A stretch of 64,000 bases of DNA from Cupriavidus sp. (GTDB lineage Bacteria > Pseudomonadota > Gammaproteobacteria > Burkholderiales > Burkholderiaceae). Every line of letters begins with the position of its first letter. Positions within the stretch are counted from its first letter, which is position 1. The notes beneath the pieces are model-generated. The model made no database searches, was not told the DNA's origin, and saw nothing but the letters and a program-made list of their open reading frames with translations. Location: contig JAPSLC010000002.1 in assembly GCA_031181345.1 (NCBI GenBank), forward strand, positions 62,001-126,000, given 5' to 3'. Shown one piece after another: positions 25,974 through 34,740 of this stretch. The position numbers and the translations under genes are program-made.

Positions 25974-27569
25974 TTGAAAGAGTCCATTCTGTCCGAGCTG
26001 CTGCTGCAACGGCTGGAACGGCCGACCGACGGCAGCGCCGACAAGTCCGGCACGCATATGAACCGGCAGGTCTATCAGATCATTCGCCAGGAAATCCTTG
26101 CCGGCACGATCCCCGCGGGCTGCAAGCTGCCGGCCTCGCGGATGCTGGCGAAGGAGGTGGGGGTGTCGCGCAACACCGTGCTCTACGCCTACGAGCAGTT
26201 GCTCGCGGAGGGTTATGTCACGGCGTCGACCGGAAGTGGCACCTTTGTGTCGCACACCTTTCCCGACCATAGTGCGTTGCACAAGGTTGGCGCCGCAAAT
26301 GGCACCATCATCGTGCCTGCGGCGCAGCAAAACCCGAACCGCTTTGCGTTGTCCCGGCGCGGCCAGCATCTGGTGTCGCATGCCGGTGCGTCCGATCGCC
26401 AATGGGGTGCGTTCATGGCCGGCGTGCCCGACGTCTCGCTGTTTCCGCGCGCGGTGTGGACCCGTCTGCTGAACAAGCACTGGCGCGCGCCGCGGCCCGA
26501 GCTGCTGACCTACGCGCACAACGGCGGCTATCTGCCGCTGCGCCGCGTTCTGGCCGAGCATCTGCGTCTGGCGCGCGGCGTACGGTGCGATCCCGAACAG
26601 ATCATCATGACGACCGGCATCCATCAGGCGATCGACCTGATCGCCCGCCTGCTCGCCGACCCCGGCGACAAGGCGTGGATGGAAGACCCCGGCTACTGGG
26701 GCACGCGCAGCCTGCTGTCGAACTCCGGCGTCGAGCCGATTCCGGTACCGGTCGACGGCGAGGGCATCGCACCGGACGCCGCCACGCTGCAGAACCCGCC
26801 GCGCTTCATCTTCGCCACGCCGTCGCACCAGTACCCGCTCGGCACCGTGATGAGCCTGTCGCGCCGGCGCATGCTGCTCGAATACGCGCGCCAGCGCGGC
26901 GTGTGGATCGTCGAGGACGACTACGACAGCGAATTCCGCTTCGAGGGCCGTCCGCTCGCCTCGCTGCAAGGGCTCGACGAGCACGATCGCGTGATCTACA
27001 TGGGCACGTTCTCCAAGACGCTGTTTCCCGGCATCCGCATGGGCTTCATGGTGTTGCCCAAACCGCTGGCCCCGCATTTCGCGACCGGGCTGTCGGAGCT
27101 GTTCCGCGAGGGGCAGCTGATCCAGCAGGCGGTGCTGGCGGACTTCATCGAAGAGGGGCACTACGCCACCCATATCCGGCGCGTGCGGCTGCGTTACGCG
27201 CAGCGACAGAGCCTGCTGCGCGAGGCGATCGCCGAGCGCTTCGGCGCGGACTGGCCCACCTCCACGCACGAGGCCGGACTGCACCTGGTGATGCATCTGC
27301 CGCCGGGCGCGGACGATCTCGGCATCAGCATGGCGGCGCGCACGCAGGGCCTGAGCGCGCGGCCCCTGTCGCGCTACTACAGCGACGAGACGCAGGCGCG
27401 GCAGGGATTGCTGATGGGCTATGCCTGCGTGCCGGAGGAAGAGATCGGGCCGGCCTTCCGCAAGCTCGCCGAGGTCATCGAGCCGGCGATGGAGCATCTG
27501 GCCCGCACGCAGGCGCCCCGACGCGAACCGACGGTGAAGATCAACCGCGAGGCGTGGAGCGGGGCGTGA
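25974..27569 (+). CDS. MocR/GabR-family transcriptional regulator with aminotransferase domain
   Basis: A 531-residue regulator combining an N-terminal GntR winged helix (about 30-95: NRQVYQIIRQEILAGTIPAGCKLPASRML, VSRNTVLYAYEQL) with a class I aminotransferase-like domain that binds PLP. The PLP Lys is Lys348 in MGTFSKTLFPG, with VEDDYDSEFR upstream. The start is a TTG (25974) with GGAG seven bases before it. GabR activates gabT/gabD in the presence of GABA and PLP; this gene is divergent from the cluster that contains gabT and gabD, so an analogous role is likely. Other MocR members (EnuR, TauR, PdxR) respond to other amines, so the inducer need not be GABA. Confidence 0.92.
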   Translation: MKESILSELLLQRLERPTDGSADKSGTHMNRQVYQIIRQEILAGTIPAGCKLPASRMLAKEVGVSRNTVLYAYEQLLAEGYVTASTGSGTFVSHTFPDHSALHKVGAANGTIIVPAAQQNPNRFALSRRGQHLVSHAGASDRQWGAFMAGVPDVSLFPRAVWTRLLNKHWRAPRPELLTYAHNGGYLPLRRVLAEHLRLARGVRCDPEQIIMTTGIHQAIDLIARLLADPGDKAWMEDPGYWGTRSLLSNSGVEPIPVPVDGEGIAPDAATLQNPPRFIFATPSHQYPLGTVMSLSRRRMLLEYARQRGVWIVEDDYDSEFRFEGRPLASLQGLDEHDRVIYMGTFSKTLFPGIRMGFMVLPKPLAPHFATGLSELFREGQLIQQAVLADFIEEGHYATHIRRVRLRYAQRQSLLREAIAERFGADWPTSTHEAGLHLVMHLPPGADDLGISMAARTQGLSARPLSRYYSDETQARQGLLMGYACVPEEEIGPAFRKLAEVIEPAMEHLARTQAPRREPTVKINREAWSGA

Positions 27570-27612
27570 TCGCGCTGCCGAATGCTTGCGCCCTGCTTGT
27601 ACCCTTCTTTCC

Positions 27613-27630
27613 CATCCATCCATCCATCCA
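27613..27630. repeat. Tetranucleotide repeat (CATC)4 before an FAD dehydrogenase gene
   Basis: Four perfect CATC units plus CA lie in the 81-base gap between the regulator stop and the next start. Simple repeats of this kind can slip, here altering leader spacing rather than a reading frame. Confidence 0.8.
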
Positions 27631-27650
27631 ATCCACTACGAGACCCCTTG

Positions 27651-29093
27651 ATGGCGAGCCCAATGACGCAAGACCAATCCGCAGCCGCGAGCCGCGACGC
27701 CCTGCTGTCCGAACTGGCCGCGGTGCTGGACCCCGCCGGCCTGCAGACCGGCGACGCCATCGAGACGCGCTTTCGCAAGGACTGGTACGCCCCGCTCGAT
27801 CCCAACCCGCCGATCGCGGTGGCGCGGCCGCGCAATACCGCCGAGGTGTCCGCGGTGCTGGCGATCTGCCATCGCCATCGCCAGCCGGTAGTGCCGCAGG
27901 GAGGATTGACGGGACTGGCCGGCGCCGCGACGCCCGCCGGCGCCGAACTGGTGCTGTCGCTGGAACGGATGCGCGGCGTCGAGGAGATCGACGACCAGGC
28001 CGGCACGATGACCGTGATGGCCGGCACCACGCTGCAGGCCGCGCAAGAGGCGGCGCGCGCAGCCGACTGGCTGCTGCCGGTGGACCTGGGCGCGCGCGGC
28101 AGCTGCCAGATCGGCGGCAATATCGCCACCAATGCCGGCGGCAATCGCGTGATCCGCTACGGCATGATGCGCGACCAGGTGCTGGGACTCGAAGCGGTGC
28201 TGGCCGACGGCACCGTGCTCACGTCGCTGAACAAGATGCTGAAGAACAATGCGGGCTACGACCTGCGCCAGCTGTTCATCGGCAGCGAAGGCACCCTCGG
28301 CGTGATCACGCGCGCGGTGCTGAAGCTGGCGCCGCTGCCGGCAAGTACGCAGACGGCGCTATGCGCGCTGTCCCGCTACGAGGACGTGGTGCAGTTGCTG
28401 CGCCATGCGCAGCGCAAGCTGGCGGGCCGGCTGTCCGCGTTCGAGGTGATGTGGGCCGACTTCTACGAACTGGTGACCACGCGCGTGTCGGGCGTGCGCG
28501 CGCCGTTGCCAGCAGGCCATCCCTTCTACGTGCTGCTGGATCTGCAGGGCGACGACGCCGGCCAGGACGCACCCGCCTTCGAGGCGATGCTGGAGACCGC
28601 CATGGATGCGGGCCTGATCCAGGACGCCGCCATCGCGACCAGCGACAAGGAGGCGCAGAGCTTCTGGCAATTGCGCGACGCCGTGGCGGAGTTTCCGGTG
28701 ATGTGGGCGCCCAACGCCGCGTTCGACGTCAGCCTGCCGATCGGCCGGATCGGCGAGTTCGCGCAGGCCTTGCGCGCCGCCGTGCTGGACCGGTGGCCGG
28801 ATGCCGAGCTGGTGAATTTCGGGCATGTGGGAGACAGCAATCTGCATGTCAGCGTCTATCTGCCGAATGTCGCGCTGGCCGACTTTCCCGAGCACGCGAT
28901 CAGCGAGGTGGTCTATCGCGTGGTGCAGGACTTCGATGGCAGCATCTCGGCCGAGCATGGCATCGGCACGCACAAGAAGCCGTTCCTGGGATGCTCGCGC
29001 ACGCCGGCGGAGCTGGCCGTCATGCGCCTGCTCAAGCGGACGCTCGATCCGCACCATATCCTCTGCCCGGGCCGGGTCGTCGATATGGATTGA
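27651..29093 (+). CDS. FAD-binding 2-hydroxyacid dehydrogenase (GlcD/D-2-hydroxyglutarate dehydrogenase type)
   Basis: Flavoprotein of 480 residues in the FAD-binding type 4 (PCMH) family. The FAD domain has PVVPQGGLTGLAGAATPAG and the DLGARGSCQIGGNIATNAGGN pyrophosphate loop; the C-terminal cap has NFGHVGDSNLHVSVY (metal His) and GSISAEHGIGTHKK. These are hallmarks of D-2-hydroxyglutarate, glycolate or D-lactate dehydrogenases that pass electrons to quinone or ETF. It follows the MocR gene on the same strand, so it may oxidise a 2-hydroxy acid made in the pathway, for instance D-2-hydroxyglutarate or 4-hydroxybutyrate-like side products. Start at 27651; an ATG at 27663 is an alternative. Confidence 0.9.
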   Translation: MASPMTQDQSAAASRDALLSELAAVLDPAGLQTGDAIETRFRKDWYAPLDPNPPIAVARPRNTAEVSAVLAICHRHRQPVVPQGGLTGLAGAATPAGAELVLSLERMRGVEEIDDQAGTMTVMAGTTLQAAQEAARAADWLLPVDLGARGSCQIGGNIATNAGGNRVIRYGMMRDQVLGLEAVLADGTVLTSLNKMLKNNAGYDLRQLFIGSEGTLGVITRAVLKLAPLPASTQTALCALSRYEDVVQLLRHAQRKLAGRLSAFEVMWADFYELVTTRVSGVRAPLPAGHPFYVLLDLQGDDAGQDAPAFEAMLETAMDAGLIQDAAIATSDKEAQSFWQLRDAVAEFPVMWAPNAAFDVSLPIGRIGEFAQALRAAVLDRWPDAELVNFGHVGDSNLHVSVYLPNVALADFPEHAISEVVYRVVQDFDGSISAEHGIGTHKKPFLGCSRTPAELAVMRLLKRTLDPHHILCPGRVVDMD

Positions 29094-29101
29094 TGGCAAG
29101 G

Positions 29102-29129
29102 GCGTGCCGCATGCACCGATGCGGCACGC
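29102..29129. terminator. Hairpin between convergent genes
   Basis: An 11-base perfect stem, GCGTGCCGCAT and ATGCGGCACGC, with a six-base loop lies between the convergent FAD dehydrogenase and MFS genes. There is no T-run, so it is a weak or bidirectional terminator candidate. Confidence 0.5.
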
Positions 29130-29150
29130 GCCCGACCCGCCCGTCATTCG

Positions 29151-30788
29151 CTATTCGACGCTGGCCGCCGCCTTGACCGGACTGCCGCGCAGCGTCGCCT
29201 CGCGCAGCCGCACGACCAGCAGCGGCGCCAGCAGCGATACCGCGGCGCTGGCGAGGAACAGCGCACGGAAGGCCCGCTCGGCGGTCTGCCGCACGACGGC
29301 GGCCTCGGCGCCATCGCCGAGCGACAGCACCTCGCGGAACAGATGCATCAGCACGTCCTCGCCACCGGGCAGCGGGCTGACGGCCATGCCGCTATGGCGC
29401 AGCAGCGCGATCAGCACGGTGGTCAGCACCGCGACCCCGACCGCGCCGCCCAGCATGCGCGAGAACGCCGTCAGCGCGGTCGCAACGCCGACCTGCTGCG
29501 GCGGCACCGCGTTCTGCGTCGCCACCAGCGCGCTGGGCAACTGCAGACCGATGGCCAGACCCAGCGCCACCATCACGACCCCGGTCAGTACCACCGCACG
29601 CGGATCGACGAAGGCCAGCGCGGCGATCGCCAGCGGCGCGGCCGCGGCGCCGATCAGTTGCAAGGGCTTGTAGCGACCGCTCCAGGTCATCAGCCGCCCC
29701 GCGATAAAGGCGCCGAACGGAATCGCCAGCGTCAGCGGCACCAGCCGCAGCGCCGCGCTGTCCGCCTGCGCGCCGCCGACCACCTGGAAGCGCAGCGGCA
29801 ACAGCACGGACATCGCGATCAACTGGAAGAAGCACAGAAACAGCGTGATGCAGCAGATCGCCACCGTCGGCACCCGCAACATCGCCAACGGAATCACCGG
29901 ATCGGCCGCGCGACGCTCCTGCCAGAAGAAGAGCAGCAACGCCACCACACCGGCCCCCAGCAGGCCGAGCGAGTCGGCGCGCCAGACATCGTGCCCCTGG
30001 CCCAGACGCGTCAGGAACACCAGCACACCGGTCAGGCCGCCGCCAAAGAGCAGCGCACCGAGATAGTCGATCGGATGCTTGCGGCCGCCACCGGCCGGCA
30101 GATGGCGCAGCGCGCGCCGCACCGTCACCAGTGCCAGCAGCGCCAGCGGCAGGTTGATCCAGAAGATCCAGCGCCAGGACAGGTAGTGCGCCAGATAGCC
30201 GCCGATCACCGGACCGGCCATGCTGGCAACCGCCCACACGCCACTGACATAGCCCTGATAGCGGCCGCGCTCGCGCAGCGGCACCACGTCCGCGATGGCC
30301 GCCTGCGACACCGAGATCAGGCCGCCGCCGCCGAGCCCCTGCAGGATGCGCGCGACGATCAGCTGCGGCATGGTCTGCGCCAGCGCGCAGGCAATCGAGG
30401 CCAGCAGGAACAGCACGATCGCGAACGACAACACCGAGCGCCGGCCGAGCACGTCGGACAGCTTGCCGTAGATCGGCGTGGCCACCGTGGACGCGATCAG
30501 GTAGGCCGACACGACCCAGGCCATCACGTCGAAGCCATTGAGCCGCAAGGCGATCTCGGGCAACACGACGGCCACGATCGACTGTTCGAGCGCACCGAGC
30601 AGGATCGCCAGCATCAGGCCGAAGATCACCTGCATCACGGGCACCGGCGGCGACCCGGTCGGCTCGCCGGATGGAATGGGCTTGGGCGGGAGCGGTGACG
30701 CGGCGGGCGATGCCGGCGCTCCGGCGGAAGCCGCAACGGAAGCAGCGGCGCCGGCAAGGCGCTGGCCAGAACGAAGGGGAGCGGTCAT
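29151..30788 (-). CDS. MFS multidrug exporter, DHA2 family (14 helices)
   Basis: Inner-membrane proton antiporter of 545 residues. After a proline/alanine-rich cytoplasmic N-terminus (about 50 residues) come 14 predicted helices. Motif A is YGKLSDVLGRRSVL and motif C is GPVIGGYLAHYLSWRWIFWINLP, both typical of DHA2 proteins such as EmrB. The ATG at 30788 is used; a TTG seven codons upstream is possible. Transcribed towards the FAD dehydrogenase. Substrates are probably hydrophobic toxic compounds. Confidence 0.9.
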   Translation of the reverse strand: MTAPLRSGQRLAGAAASVAASAGAPASPAASPLPPKPIPSGEPTGSPPVPVMQVIFGLMLAILLGALEQSIVAVVLPEIALRLNGFDVMAWVVSAYLIASTVATPIYGKLSDVLGRRSVLSFAIVLFLLASIACALAQTMPQLIVARILQGLGGGGLISVSQAAIADVVPLRERGRYQGYVSGVWAVASMAGPVIGGYLAHYLSWRWIFWINLPLALLALVTVRRALRHLPAGGGRKHPIDYLGALLFGGGLTGVLVFLTRLGQGHDVWRADSLGLLGAGVVALLLFFWQERRAADPVIPLAMLRVPTVAICCITLFLCFFQLIAMSVLLPLRFQVVGGAQADSAALRLVPLTLAIPFGAFIAGRLMTWSGRYKPLQLIGAAAAPLAIAALAFVDPRAVVLTGVVMVALGLAIGLQLPSALVATQNAVPPQQVGVATALTAFSRMLGGAVGVAVLTTVLIALLRHSGMAVSPLPGGEDVLMHLFREVLSLGDGAEAAVVRQTAERAFRALFLASAAVSLLAPLLVVRLREATLRGSPVKAAASVE

Positions 30789-30907
30789 CGGGCGGGCAAG
30801 GAGAAACAAGACAGCCGGTGCACGACCGCGCTGGCCGGACCGGCTTTTCTAATGGAAAACAGACGGCTATTGTAGGCGGTTGCTTAAAAGTGTGCCTTTC
30901 GGCGTTC

Positions 30908-31588
30908 TTACCCGTCCTTGCGGCCCTTGGCGCTGTCCAACATGGCAAACAAGTCTTTTGCGAGGACGACACAGTCGTCGTAGCTTCGTGCGAATTGCCG
31001 CCGCTCGATTTGCGCGAATTGCTTCTCGAGTATCGGGCGCCGTCCCACTACCTGGTCCATGAATGTATCTGCGTGCCGCAGCAAGAACGGGGCTGCGCGC
31101 TCGAGCGCGTCGCGATCCTGTTCGACAACAACGGCCAAGTCGAACAGGTCTCGTGCGGTCGCCCTGTCGCCTCGGTGGTACAGCTTCTTGGCGACGATCT
31201 CGGCCGCTGTCTCGACGCGAACCGGCCGCCCCATGATCTCCCAGACCTCGAACGGCTCGGCAGTCAAGTTCGGTGAAGCCACAAAGTCGACTTCACCCGA
31301 TTCCAGGACCAGCTTGACGAAATTTCCCTGTTCCACGTAATCCGCGGTGATGGCCTCCGCCACGTCGCTTAGGCGCGGTGTCACAAAGCCGAGGTACTGC
31401 GGATCGGGGACGAAGATATCGATGTCCTTCGATACGCGATGGTCGTAACGCAGCATCAATACCGTGCCGCCGCCAAACGTCCAGAACGGCTCGCCGCCTC
31501 CATGCGCCTTTACCTCGTCCATCAGCGTAAGGGCGTGTGGAAACAGGGCTTCCCAAGGGTCACCGCGAAGTTTCACGGTCTTGCCCAT
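30908..31588 (-). CDS. AbiEii/AbiGii-type nucleotidyltransferase toxin
   Basis: A 226-residue protein with the minimal nucleotidyltransferase signature: GGGTVLMLRYDHRVSKDIDIF (GG...R.S.DID, the catalytic Asp pair) and the third acidic strand EVDFVASP. These features place it with PF08843 AbiEii/AbiGii toxins, which transfer nucleotides to tRNA or other targets. It is shorter than full AbiEii proteins (about 300 residues). Its ATG lies inside the end of the XRE gene (16-base overlap), so both are made together, as expected for toxin and antitoxin. Base composition is less GC-rich than its neighbours, suggesting transfer. Confidence 0.82.
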   Translation of the reverse strand: MGKTVKLRGDPWEALFPHALTLMDEVKAHGGGEPFWTFGGGTVLMLRYDHRVSKDIDIFVPDPQYLGFVTPRLSDVAEAITADYVEQGNFVKLVLESGEVDFVASPNLTAEPFEVWEIMGRPVRVETAAEIVAKKLYHRGDRATARDLFDLAVVVEQDRDALERAAPFLLRHADTFMDQVVGRRPILEKQFAQIERRQFARSYDDCVVLAKDLFAMLDSAKGRKDG

Positions 31589-32073
31589 AGGCCGCCCCGC
31601 GTTGCCATCAGCGCGCGCGCCATCTGGCGCAAGTTCTTCCAGACCTCACGGGGCTTTCGATCGTGGCGCGAGGCCACTTCCGCCACCATCTTTGTCACCA
31701 ACTGCAGCGGCGCCTCATCGAGGATCTGGGCGACCTGAGGCTGCAGTTCGTCGGGGACTTGTCCGGTGATGAGAGCCTGCTCCAGGGCCATTGGCGTCAG
31801 TTCGCCGGAATAGCTGGTGCTGGCGCCCTTCGCCGCCATCCACACCGCCCGCGCGGGCCGACCTCGCTTCTGCTCCGGGTCCGCGACTTCCAACGTCAGC
31901 CCGAGCACATCCAGCAGACGGCCCAGCGTGTCCACGGTGACGTTGACATGGCCGTGCTCGATGCCGTTCAAGGTCTGGCGCGACAACGCCGCCATATCCG
32001 CCAATTGCTGCTGGGTCAGGCCCAGTTCGATCCGTTTGCGGCGAATGGCGTTGCCAAGTAGAGCGACGTTCAT
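31573..32073 (-). CDS. XRE-family antitoxin (HTH protein)
   Basis: A 166-residue DNA-binding protein. The N-terminal helix-turn-helix (about 5-65: IRRKRIELGLTQQQLADMAALSRQTLNGIEHG) is followed by a C-terminal region of about 90 residues that probably neutralises the downstream nucleotidyltransferase. Start at ATG 32073, with GGAGG seven bases upstream. An inverted repeat over the promoter fits autorepression. The layout (HTH gene first, overlapping nucleotidyltransferase second) is that of a toxin-antitoxin module, though not of the classical AbiEi/AbiEii pair. Confidence 0.85.
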   Translation of the reverse strand: MNVALLGNAIRRKRIELGLTQQQLADMAALSRQTLNGIEHGHVNVTVDTLGRLLDVLGLTLEVADPEQKRGRPARAVWMAAKGASTSYSGELTPMALEQALITGQVPDELQPQVAQILDEAPLQLVTKMVAEVASRHDRKPREVWKNLRQMARALMATRGGLWARP

Positions 32074-32081
32074 TTGGCGCC

Positions 32082-32120
32082 TCCAATTTTTGTCAATTAT
32101 AGACGACAAATTGGGACGCC
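32082..32120 (-). promoter_or_regulatory. Promoter and palindromic operator of the toxin-antitoxin operon
   Basis: An inverted repeat, CCAATTTTTGTC and GACAAATTGG, flanks a perfect TATAAT -10 box on the minus strand just upstream of the antitoxin. The -35 box is unclear (TTGGCG at 15-base spacing). A repressor on this palindrome would block RNA polymerase, consistent with autoregulation. Confidence 0.6.
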
Positions 32121-32187
32121 AAATCGCTCTCTCCGGCTGCGGTTGTCCTCGGCGGACTGGGACGCGGGTCTGCGTCCCACCTACGTT

Positions 32188-34026
32188 TTAGAAGCTCTGC
32201 CAGTCGTCTGCGGCAGCGGCCGGCACTCCTGCTGCGGCCAGGGCGGCGGGCCGCACCGGCGTGCCACGGGGCTTCGCGCCCGTTGCGGCAGCACCGTCGG
32301 CATGAGAGCCCGCAGGTGCCTTGGGAGTGCGGGGGGCCGCGGCCGCACCCGGCGAGGGGGTAGCGGCACGCGGCGAGGTCGCGGCGGCTGCCGACGCACC
32401 CTTGGCAACCGGCGCCGCCATGGCAAGTACCCGGGCCGGATCCACGGCGCGCGGCAATGCGGCAGGCGAAGCCTCGACGCGGAACTTGGCCGCGTCCTGC
32501 ACCAGCCCGGCGGCCTGCTGTTGCAGGCTTTCGGCGGCGGCGGCGGCCTGTTCGACCAGCGCCGCGTTCTGCTGCGTCACGCTCTCCATCTGCGCGATCG
32601 CGCGGTTGACCTGCTCGATGCCGGTCGACTGCTCCGCGCTGGCAGCAGAGATCTCGCCCATGATGTCGGTCACGCGGCGAACCGCCTCGACGATGCCGTC
32701 CATGGTGCCGCCGGCCTGCTCGACCTGGCGGGCGCCGACCTCCACCTGCTCGACCGAGCGGTTGATCAGCTCGCCGATCTCCTTGGCCGCCGCCGCGCTG
32801 CGCTGCGCGAGGCTGCGCACCTCGGCCGCCACCACGCTGAAGCCGCGCCCTTGTTCGCCGGCGCGCGCGGCTTCGACCGCGGCGTTCAGCGCCAGGATAT
32901 TGGTCTGGAAGGCAATGCCTTCGATCACCCCGATGATCTCGGCGACCTTGGTCGACGACTGCGAAATGCCCTGCATCGTCTCGACCACGCTGCGCACGGT
33001 ACGTCCGCCTTCGGCGGCCACCGCCGAGGCGTTGACGGCGAGCTGATTGGCCTGGCGGGCGTTGTCGGCGTTCTGGCGCACGGTCGAGGTCAGTTGCTCC
33101 ATCGATGCGGCGGTCTGCTGCAGCGAGGCCGCCTGTTCCTCGGTACGTTGCGACAGATCGGTGTTGCCCTTGGCAATCTCGCGCGTGGCGCCGTCGATCG
33201 CGCCCGAGGCGCCCTGGATGCCGCGCACCAGTACGGACAGTTCCGCGAAGGCGCGCTGCATTGCCTTGAGCATCCGGCCCATCTCGTCGTTGCCGTTGGC
33301 GCGGATGGCGAAGGCCAGGTCGCCCTGTGCCAGCGCCTCGGCGGCGGCCAGCGCTTGCCGCGCCGGTCCGGCGATGGAACGCGTGATCGCCACGGCCAGG
33401 CCGACGGCCAGCAGCGCGGATACCGCGCCCAGCGCGAGCAACAGATTGCGCGTGAACAGATAGTCCGCCTGGGCCTGCTGCACCGCCTCGGTGGCCATCT
33501 TGCGGCCCGAGGCGATCAGCGTGTCCAGGCGTTCGAAGTACGCCGCCTGCGCGGCCGGCAGCGTGACGATCAAGCCGGCGCGCGCGGCGACGAACTCGCC
33601 CGCCTGCAACTGCGTCAGCAGCTGGTCGAGCTGGGTGTTATAGGCGGCGCGATGCTTGCCCAGTTCGTCGAAGACCTGCTTGAGGCCGGCATTGTCGGAG
33701 GCGGCGATCAGCTTGGACAGGTCGTCCAGCGTCGCGCTCATCTGCTTGCGGCGCTCGTTGACGCGGCCAACGTTCTGCTGGACCACGGCCGGATCCTCGG
33801 TCAGCACCGCGTCCCGCACCATGATGCCGATGGCCTGCGCCCCCTCCTTGACGCCGTCCAGTTCCATCACCTTCAGCAGGCGCTGCTCGACGGTGGTGCG
33901 CATCGACGCGTTCATATCGCCCAGCGCGATCAGGCCAAAGCCTGCCACCACGGCCAGCAGCGCCACCATCGCGGCAAAGGCTCCCGCCAGGCGCGCACCG
34001 ATGCCGAAATGCTTCCATCCTCCCAT
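32188..34026 (-). CDS. Methyl-accepting chemotaxis protein (Tar/Tsr type)
   Basis: Membrane chemoreceptor of 612 residues. A first membrane helix is near residues 10-32, then a four-helix-bundle periplasmic sensor region to about 190, a second helix (about 190-215), a HAMP domain and the signalling hairpin. The highly conserved tip is [28 protein letters not shown]. After an alanine/proline-rich linker the protein ends in DDWQSF, resembling the C-terminal pentapeptide (NWETF) that tethers CheR and CheB. Start ATG 34026. It lies at the edge of the flagellar region and has a sigma-28-like promoter. Ligand unknown. Confidence 0.94.
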   Translation of the reverse strand: MGGWKHFGIGARLAGAFAAMVALLAVVAGFGLIALGDMNASMRTTVEQRLLKVMELDGVKEGAQAIGIMVRDAVLTEDPAVVQQNVGRVNERRKQMSATLDDLSKLIAASDNAGLKQVFDELGKHRAAYNTQLDQLLTQLQAGEFVAARAGLIVTLPAAQAAYFERLDTLIASGRKMATEAVQQAQADYLFTRNLLLALGAVSALLAVGLAVAITRSIAGPARQALAAAEALAQGDLAFAIRANGNDEMGRMLKAMQRAFAELSVLVRGIQGASGAIDGATREIAKGNTDLSQRTEEQAASLQQTAASMEQLTSTVRQNADNARQANQLAVNASAVAAEGGRTVRSVVETMQGISQSSTKVAEIIGVIEGIAFQTNILALNAAVEAARAGEQGRGFSVVAAEVRSLAQRSAAAAKEIGELINRSVEQVEVGARQVEQAGGTMDGIVEAVRRVTDIMGEISAASAEQSTGIEQVNRAIAQMESVTQQNAALVEQAAAAAESLQQQAAGLVQDAAKFRVEASPAALPRAVDPARVLAMAAPVAKGASAAAATSPRAATPSPGAAAAPRTPKAPAGSHADGAAATGAKPRGTPVRPAALAAAGVPAAAADDWQSF

Positions 34027-34082
34027 ACCGCCCCCTTTCCTCTCGTAGTCCACGCCGCGCGCGCATGCGCGGCGGTGCATCG

Positions 34083-34110
34083 CTAACGGCAACAGGGAGC
34101 GGTTTCTTGA
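34083..34110 (-). promoter_or_regulatory. Sigma-28-like promoter of the chemoreceptor gene
   Basis: On the minus strand, TCAAGAAA (34103-34110) and GCCGTTAG (34083-34090), separated by 12 bases, resemble the FliA consensus TAAAGTTT-N11-GCCGATAA. It lies 57 bases upstream of the ATG. The spacing is one base longer than ideal. Confidence 0.45.
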
Positions 34111-34340
34111 TGGCGAATCGATACGGCCGGGTCTGGGGCGATTCCGGCGTTCCGGGCGTCAGGGGAAATGTCGGGAAAACAAGCGGTGCGCACAGGCGCC
34201 ATGCCCAAATGGCAAACAAGGGGCAAAAAACCCGTCAGCTCGCCCGATTGCTTGAAACGGGACAGGTGTCCAATTGACGCCGAGCATCCGGTATTCCGCC
34301 TGAGGCGGCGAAGACGTCCGGCATTGCACAGGACGCGGGC

Positions 34341-34404
34341 AAAAAAAGAAGCCCACGCGCGGGGTGCTCGTAGGCTTTCCAGGACTGCTAGAGCCGATTG
34401 GCTC
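34341..34404 (-). ncRNA. Candidate small RNA, about 64 nt
   Basis: An orphan minus-strand transcript unit in the 965-base gap between the chemoreceptor and the Hfq-like gene. The predicted RNA starts with a GAGCC-AAUC-GGCUC hairpin, then about 13 unpaired bases (UAGCAGUCCUGGA), then a nine-pair terminator stem (34349-34377) followed by C and seven U. A promoter with TTTACA, 17-base spacer and TATAGT lies directly upstream. No open reading frame fits inside. The terminator comes before the chemoreceptor's own promoter, so it is not that gene's leader. The 3' end is well supported; the 5' end is estimated from the -10 box. Target and expression unknown. Confidence 0.65.
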
Positions 34405-34411
34405 GGTGCCG

Positions 34412-34440
34412 ACTATAGCGGTGCTTAGATGAGGTGTAAA
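34412..34440 (-). promoter_or_regulatory. Sigma-70 promoter of the candidate small RNA
   Basis: On the minus strand TTTACA (34435-34440) and TATAGT (34412-34417) are separated by exactly 17 bases. This is one of the best sigma-70-like matches noticed in the window and has no protein-coding gene downstream. Confidence 0.65.
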
Positions 34441-34481
34441 TAGAGTTTCCATCGGGGTAAATGCCGATAGTGACGCTTACT

Positions 34482-34501
34482 TTGTTTTACAAATAAAACA
34501 A
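34482..34501. repeat. AT-rich palindrome TTGTTTTA-caaa-TAAAACAA
   Basis: A perfect eight-base inverted repeat with a four-base centre, striking in GC-rich DNA. It lies about 42 bases upstream of the small-RNA -35 box and about 490 bases upstream of the Hfq-like gene. It may be an operator; no protein can be assigned. Confidence 0.6.
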
Positions 34502-34713
34502 GGCAAAGACGCCACGCTGCGCACCCGAAAAGCGACGAGGTGAGTACCTACTCGGATGAAAACCCGCTTCAGATGCGGCCTGCCTTCCCGGTCGCGCTTC
34601 AAAAGGCACTTTACGCCGAGAACCGCTTCGTTATATCGGCCAATGTAGGCAACTACTTAATTAGAGGTTTCCCTCTAGTCACTTGACCAAGCCCCTTCGA
34701 TCTCCGAGTTGTA

Positions 34714-34740
34714 AAAATTTGTTACTCTCCGGGCCGAAGT
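34714..34740 (+). promoter_or_regulatory. Weak sigma-28-like promoter upstream of the Hfq-like gene
   Basis: AAAATTTG and GCCGAAGT with an 11-base spacer match the FliA consensus at about five of eight positions each. It would give a leader of about 245 bases to the GTG at 34992. Suggestive only. Confidence 0.3.

Noticed and set aside
30800..30852. Stem AGCCGGT...ACCGGCT with TTTTCT on the plus strand
   Set aside because: Large loop and no plus-strand gene to terminate; likely a chance structure.
34065..34277. 70-codon plus-strand frame between the chemoreceptor and Hfq-like genes
   Set aside because: No ribosome site, no recognisable domain, and it covers the probable chemoreceptor promoter.
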